Shown piece after piece: positions 58,881 through 64,000 of a stretch of DNA of 64,000 nucleotides. Position 1 is the first letter of the stretch; each line of letters begins with the position of its first letter. The DNA comes from Hyposmocoma kahamanoa (Eukaryota; Arthropoda; Insecta; Lepidoptera; Cosmopterigidae), in NCBI RefSeq assembly GCF_003589595.1, contig NW_020653750.1, positions 2,410,270 to 2,474,269 on the forward strand, given 5' to 3'. The notes under the pieces were generated by a model that was not told where the DNA came from, did not search any database, and saw only the letters and a list, made by a program, of their open reading frames with translations. Both the position numbers and the translations under genes were made by a program.

Positions 58881-58895
58881 GGCTTTATAAAAACG
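58870..58895 (+). promoter_or_regulatory. Candidate core promoter of the second receptor gene
   Basis: TATAAAA at 58886-58892, 72 bp before the ATG, preceded by CATTAACAATGGGGC. Upstream of the first receptor a similar order occurs (ACTAAATAATGGGACCTGC, then CTTAAATATCTTACGTAA at about 50430-50450), and both have a GTGTGGA word nearer the ATG. The match between paralogues is the main support. Confidence 0.35.
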
Positions 58896-58963
58896 TACAA
58901 ACTGCAACTTACATTGTGGACGTTGTGTGGAGCGGGTTAAAACTATTTTTTTAAGTATTGAAA

Positions 58964-59982
58964 ATGTATAAACCAACCGGATTAATTAATATAATGAAGA
59001 AATATAACGATACGACTGACCATGATTCTAAAAAGCTAATTCCAAAATATTTAGTCCCTTTGTTTTTAACTATACATTTTGTCTGGGGATTCGATTTCGG
59101 TTTCACGAAGTATCTTGACAAGAAAACTCAAAAGACAGCACAGTTTATAACGTTTCTAATTAACATTCTTGCAATTGCAATATTGAGTTTTCCAGCCAGC
59201 TATATTATTGAAAGACCTGGCGTTGTATGGCAGCTCTTGTACCTATTGCAATATATCATCGATATGTTCATCCTTAATTGTACAAAATATAAGCTCTATG
59301 ATTTTCTGATCGATGTTAGTGTTATAAACTTTGAAAAGTCACATAAATCTACGACGACAAAAAATCTTTGTGTGTTCACGATTATAATTTACTTGTTTGG
59401 AATTCAGTTGATTAAATACGTGATATACCTTTATCACTATAAGAATGATAGCAATAGCGTAGTTTCATTATTAGTAGTACCTTACGAAATTTATGGAATT
59501 TGGTATTACTGTATCGATTTTGTTCCTTTTGCGCTGATTGTCATCCATTACTATATATATATTAGTCTTAAAAATATAAAAGAATCCGTTCAAGAAGTTT
59601 CTGTTCATATAAGTAATATAGTCGAGCAGTACGAAAGCATTGCTGATTGCTATGACAAGATTATGCCATTATACGATAACATTGTAAGTATAGGAAGTGT
59701 ATGTAATAGAAATTCGGCAATAAAACTTATTACGCCCAAGCGGGAACGTTTTTGACAATAATGACGTAGGCATGATCGTTGTGAATATGCTTTTGTCTTT
59801 CTCGCGCGTCTCGTGCTACATGGAAAAGTTGAGCTTATGAAAGTATACCTATCATAACGAGTTTTTTTTTCAAACAAAATATAAAAATAATCACTTACTT
59901 TCAGCTAATGCATGAACTATTATTTGAGGTCCCTAAATTGACCTGTATGACTTGGTGGTTTATATATTACATTATAAATGGG
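58964..59982 (+). CDS. Gustatory receptor paralogue, exons 1 and 2
   Basis: Exon 1 runs 58964-59683 (240 codons, ATG chosen to match the paralogue's MYKP start). Exon 2 is 59905-59982 (26 codons, LMHELLFEVPKLTCMTWWFI...). Donors are GTAAGT after both; the acceptor is TTTCAG; both introns are phase 0, exactly as in the gene at 50518. Protein similarity to that gene is high throughout, with identical blocks such as GFDFGFTKY, WQLLYLLQYIID and IADCYDKIMPLY. The hydrophobic pattern of an insect gustatory receptor is present. Exons 3 and 4, including the TYhhhhhQF end, were not found between 59983 and 64000. Either intron 2 exceeds 4 kb because of the retrotransposons in it, or the gene is truncated. 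I favour a long intron because the exon-2 donor is perfect. Confidence 0.85.
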
Positions 59983-60324
59983 GTAAGTTTTATTTTTTGT
60001 TTCTCGTAATTGAAATAACCTAACTTGTCAAGGAGACTGCGTCTTACTGCAATCGTTAAGTTCAACTCAAATAGAATTCGGGAAAATACTCCATTTTAAA
60101 CAACAATACATCTATCATCATCACTTTGTTCATTATGTGCTGGAACTATGAATTTCGATTTGTTGAGTCGAATGATTGCGATTCTATAATAAGATTCCTG
60201 TTGATATTCAAAGTTTGCTGTTTACGTGGCTTAAAATTAACATGAAATGAAAATTTTACACAAAAGGCCATGATATATACCACTTCTGGGCGTGAAGTGG
60301 CAAACCTTTTGTATAATTAAGATA
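59983..60324. other. Start of receptor intron 2
   Basis: No exon-3-like sequence (K/R-S-F-T-A... after TTTCAG) found. Plain AT-rich intron. Confidence 0.4.
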
Positions 60325-60668
60325 GGCATCCACAGATCCACAGCGCACGCATCGGACGGATCGTATCAAACGGCTCCGTTTGTGGCAGTGCATTCATTGT
60401 ATCCGCAGCAATCGGATTGCTGACGCAACTACTAGCTTTATTTATTTTATATATTTTATTTATTTTATTGCCGACGCCACTTTTCGTAGCGAGCGGACGG
60501 GTGTGACTTGTGTGTGCGAGACAAAGTATTTGGAAAGTGATGAAGAACAATTTGTCGTGGTGATTTGTTTGTTGGCAGTAGAAGAAAGAAGAGAAAAAAA
60601 GAAACATAATATCTGGATACATGCCATATTTAAGAAGAGATCGCAACGCGGCGGCGCGTGCGCGGGGT
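60325..60668 (+). mobile_element. PIF/Harbinger remnant
   Basis: It begins with GC-richer sequence reminiscent of a Harbinger end (GGCATCCACAGATCCACAGC). The plus strand at about 60535-60650 encodes DEEQFVVVICLLAVEERREK followed by KKHNIWIHAIFKKRSQRGG, like the N terminus of HARBI1-type proteins (IWIHPIFKKR is the conserved core). The frame is cut off where the LINE tail begins at about 60672. Confidence 0.6.
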
Positions 60669-60671
60669 GCG

Positions 60672-61976
60672 TCCAAAATTCAAAATTCAAAATTCAAAAT
60701 TCAAAATAATCTTTATTTCATAGGTAAGCATTATTACACTTGAAATCGTCACAATGGTTAAACTCTACCGCTCATTCGTAAGGCAGATTCCCCTGAGAAG
60801 AATGAACAAGTAACTCTAGGGGTTGCTCTTTGTAAATAACATTTACAATATTTTTTTATTTGAAACATCAGATTGAGACTACCTCCATGAGCTAAACGGG
60901 TTACTACCACGGATTTTTGTCATCCAAGTACGCAGAAGTTGTATAATAACCTTTAGTATAAAGTTTTTGTTTCACTATAGTTTTAAACCTCGTGAAAGGC
61001 AAATTTTGTATATCAACCGGAATCTTGTTATAGAAGCGTATACATTGCCCCTTAAATGATTGTTTGACTTTATGAAGACGACTATCAAGAAAAGCTAGTT
61101 TATTTTTATTCCTCGTATTAATGTTATGTCTGTCACTATTTTTCATAAAGAAATTACTATTCCTTTTAACATAAATTATATTTTCATAAATGTATTGTGA
61201 GGCTAGTGTAAGAATGTTAATTTCCTTAAACTTATCTCTCAAAGATATTTTGGGGCCCAGATTGTAAATTGCCCTAACTGCACGTTTCTGCAGGACAAAG
61301 ATTCTATTGATATCGGCGGCATTACCCCAAAGCAAAATGCCGTATGTCATTAGACTGTGAAAGTAACTGAAGTAAACCAATCTAGCGGTTTCGACGTCTG
61401 AAAGTTTCCTTATTTTTTTAATCGCGTACACTGCAGAGCCGAGCCGTTTTGATAACTTACTTATATGGGGACCCCATTGCAATTTAGCATCTAACGTTAT
61501 ACCTAGAAATACAACTGTATCCACAAGATTAAATTTTTCGTTTCTAACTACAATGTTTGTAACCGTCTCTCTAACATTGGGTAATGTAAATTTCACACAA
61601 TTTGTTTTTTTCTCATTAAGAAGTAGGTTATTAACAGCAAACCAATCAACTACTTTAGATATAGCTTTGTTCACATCGTCATAGGAACATTGGTGCCTTT
61701 TAACTTTAAATAATAAGGAAGTATCATCAGCAAACAACTATCTCATGTTTTATACCCTCCATAAGGCTAGGTAAATCATTAATATAAACTAAAAACAAAA
61801 ATGGGCCTAGAATTGAACCTTGAGGGACACCCATGCTAATTACAGACCCTGACGATCTCGTACCGTTAACATCGACCCTCTGTACCCTACCACGCTAATA
61901 CGATTTAAGAAGGTCGAGGTCACGTCCCGCCACACCATGGCGAAGTTTCCTGACCAGTGTATCATGGTGCACACAA
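60672..61976 (-). mobile_element. LINE copy A (CR1/Jockey group), 5' part missing
   Basis: Minus orientation. The 3' tail consists of five AATTCAA-type heptamer repeats at 60674-60705, then a UTR with TACACTTGAAATCGTCACAA and CTCTAGGGGTTGCTC, both shared with copy B. The coding part runs from 60904 back to a start inside FDCVHHDTLVRKL near 61976, where the tail of copy B abuts. Confidence 0.85.
60904..61976 (-). pseudogene. Reverse transcriptase of LINE copy A
   Basis: The upper part (61976-61740) reads [40 protein letters not shown] and [20 protein letters not shown], with an in-frame stop near 61900. A small deletion just before the catalytic box shifts the frame. The lower part (61737-60904, 277 codons) is open, with [29 protein letters not shown] and the C-terminal FTRFKTIVKQKLYTKGYY. 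The ATG-like start of the lower frame is only the catalytic box itself. Non-functional. Confidence 0.85.
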
Positions 61977-62152
61977 TCAAAAAGTCAAAGTCAAAGATTA
62001 TTTATTCCATAGGTAAAATAAATTTACACTTGAAAACGTCACATTTAAGCTACTGCTCGTTCACTACGCTGACCTCCCTGAGAAGAACGAGCAAGAAACT
62101 CTAGGGATTGCTCTTTTCAAATAAACTTAAATGCTATGGAATACACTTTGAA

Positions 62153-63142
62153 TCAAATTTGTGTGGATTCTGGAGCCATGTCGTCTTTCCATACATCTTT
62201 ATCTAACACGTAGTCTTCAATTTTGTAATATGATTTTTCGATCAAAATATTTTTAATGTAGTTTCTAAACTTAGGAAATGATAAACTTAATATATGCTCC
62301 GGAATCTTATTGTAAAAACGTATACAGTTCCCCATAAAAGAGTTGTTTACCTTGGTTAAACGAAATCGTGGTACCATGAGTTTGGACTTAGCTCTAAGGT
62401 TAATATTATGGATATCTTCTTTCTTATTGAAATTATGTATATTTTTACGGGCATATAAAATATTTGAGTAAATGTACTGTGATGCCACAGTCATGATACC
62501 AGTCTCCTTAAACTTTTCTCTGAGAGATACCCGAGAGCCTAGACGGTACACAGAACGAATCGCTCGTTTTTGCAATACAAATATGGTTTGAATATCCGCC
62601 GCTTTACCCCACATGAGAATCCCGTAGGACATTATACTATGGAAGTAACTAAAGTAAACTAGTCTAGCAGTACTAACATCGGTAAGCTCACGTATTCTGC
62701 GGACTGCGTATGCAGCGGAGCTTAATCTGCTGGCCAGGCACGATATATGTGGAAACCACTGAAGTTTACTATCTAAGGTCACTCCCAAGAAGACTGCTTT
62801 ATTAACAAGGTCTAACTTTTCTCCGTTTATTTCTATGGTTGGACTAGTCGATTTTACGTTAGGTAATTCAAATTTAACACATTTTGTCTTCTTGGCATTA
62901 AGTAATAAATTGTTAGCATTAAACCAATAAACTACCTTAGAGAGGGTATCATTAATACGGTCATAGTTATTGTCATGTCTGTCTGTTTTAAAAATCAAGG
63001 ATGTGTCATCAGCAAACAACACTATTTCGCAATGGTCCTTAACAAAGAATGGCAGATCATTAATATAAATCAGAAATAAGAAAGGTCCAAGTATTGAGCC
63101 CTGCGGAACACCCATTTTTACTGGAGAACCCAAAGAAGTCAC
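62153..63142 (-). pseudogene. LINE copy B, RT palm and C-terminal part
   Basis: 329 codons, open: [32 protein letters not shown] (catalytic box), NANNLLLNAKKTKCVKFELP, LGVTLDSKLQWFPHI and the C-terminal KDVWKDDMAPESTQI. It starts out of frame with the upstream segment because about 110 bp coding for the region between SKAFD and the GVPQG block are deleted (compare copy A). Without that deletion it would look young. Confidence 0.88.
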
Positions 63143-63147
63143 TCCAT

Positions 63148-64000
63148 TTATGTAAAAGCCTTGGAAAGGTCACAGAATACACCAATAGCATCATGTGAGA
63201 CTTCCCATGCATCAAATATATGATTAATCAACTCTACACCAGCGTCGGTTGTAGAGCGACCCCGAGTGAAACCAAATTGTTTAGGAGACATTAAATTATT
63301 ACTATAAAAATGTGCACACATCTGATTTAGAATAATTTTTTCAAATATTTTACTGAGAGTTGGTAGTATTGATATAGGTCTGAAATTGGTGGGGTCAGAA
63401 ATACTACCAGATTTGAAAAGTGGAATAACTTTACTTTGCTTCATGAGGTCAGGAAAGACACCATCATCAACACATTTATTAAAGACACAGGCTAAGTAAG
63501 GCGCAATACAATCAACTATAGAACTAATTACTCTGACTGAAAGACCATCAAGATCAGCAGTATTTTTTATATTTATAGACTTAAAGGCTTTAACAATATC
63601 GTTTGGAAATACATGACGGAACCTTAAATTAGTGATACTAACTGCATTATTTTCTTTTAGTAAGGATTCAGCGGCCGTGGGAGATGAATTTAACGAATTA
63701 GTAGTCAAAATTGGAATGTCGGTAAAAAAATTTTCAAATATTTTAGCAACTTCTGCGTCTGTGTTTACAATTTTGTCATTAAATCTTAGTTGAAAATCTA
63801 AGTTACGAGGTTTGACCCTTCCAGTTTCGCTATTTATAATATTCCAAGTCGTTTTTACTACATTCGCGCTGCTTTTTATTTTATTATTAATGAACATTGC
63901 TTTGGCTGCCACACAAACACGTTTAAACATTTTCGAATATTTCCTAACAAAATCATTAAAACTGTTACTAGTGTTATAAGTTCTTTCATCGTAAAGATCA
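63148..64000 (-). pseudogene. LINE copy B, linker and RT finger region
   Basis: The frame is open from the window edge (no stop between 64000 and the ATG at 63930) down to 63148. It contains the region between endonuclease and RT (FNDKIVNTDAEVAKIFENFF), then VIPLFKSGSISDPTNFRPIS, LPTLSKIFEKIILNQM and SPKQFGFTRGRSTTDAGVEL. It ends at CDLSKAF, where the internal deletion begins. The endonuclease is beyond the window. Confidence 0.88.

Larger units (their letters stand above)
61977..64000 (-). mobile_element. LINE copy B (CR1/Jockey group), runs off the right edge
   Basis: Minus orientation. Tail of GTCAAA repeats at 61980-61996, UTR with CTTGAAAACGTCACATTTA and CTCTAGGGATTGCTC, then coding sequence to the window end. 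Its tail meets copy A within the codon run for SKAFD, at a TTTGAT that resembles its own TTTGAC tail unit. Confidence 0.85.

Overview
The window is AT-rich animal DNA, most probably from a butterfly or moth (Lepidoptera). The evidence is: intron-containing gustatory-receptor genes of the insect 7-TM type; an R1-clade LINE 3' half; mariner copies; a BEL/Pao LTR retrotransposon carrying a baculovirus-F-like envelope gene; tRNA-headed SINEs with an RTE-like 3' tail; and many dispersed repeats resembling those I know from lepidopteran genomes. No rRNA, functional-looking tRNA or CRISPR was seen. A 10-N assembly gap lies inside a GTGC microsatellite at 29746-29755.

Layout. 1-500: 3' part of a decayed mariner. 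1287-2745: a solo BEL/Pao LTR split by a TA-flanked DNA element. 3155-5905: an R1-clade LINE remnant followed directly by a 5'-truncated CR1/Jockey-group LINE. 8545-9310: an RTE-type remnant. 10182-18615: a structurally complete BEL/Pao element on the minus strand, with 212-bp LTRs differing at one base, a 5-bp target duplication and a tRNA-Tyr-type primer site. Its gag-pol is broken but its env ORF is whole. 18.6-45 kb: mostly non-coding DNA with transposon relics, including inverted-repeat elements at 20.5 kb, 23.9 kb and 25.1 kb, a hAT-type element at 31 kb, SINEs and LINE tails.

The host genes are at the right end. A tandem array of gustatory receptors runs on the plus strand: a relic last exon near 45.9-46.1 kb, a complete four-exon gene (50518-53553, predicted 373 aa) and a paralogue starting at 58964 whose first two exons are inside the window. 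The remaining exons of the paralogue must lie past the right edge or be lost. Its intron holds a PIF/Harbinger remnant and two same-orientation LINE copies, one apparently nested in the other. The complete gene is flanked by MITEs: a 210-bp element about 360 bp upstream, and a TTAA-flanked piggyBac-like element 44 bp after the stop that offers the nearest AATAAA signals.

The receptor proteins would sit in the dendritic membrane of taste neurons. Everything else is mobile DNA or its debris.
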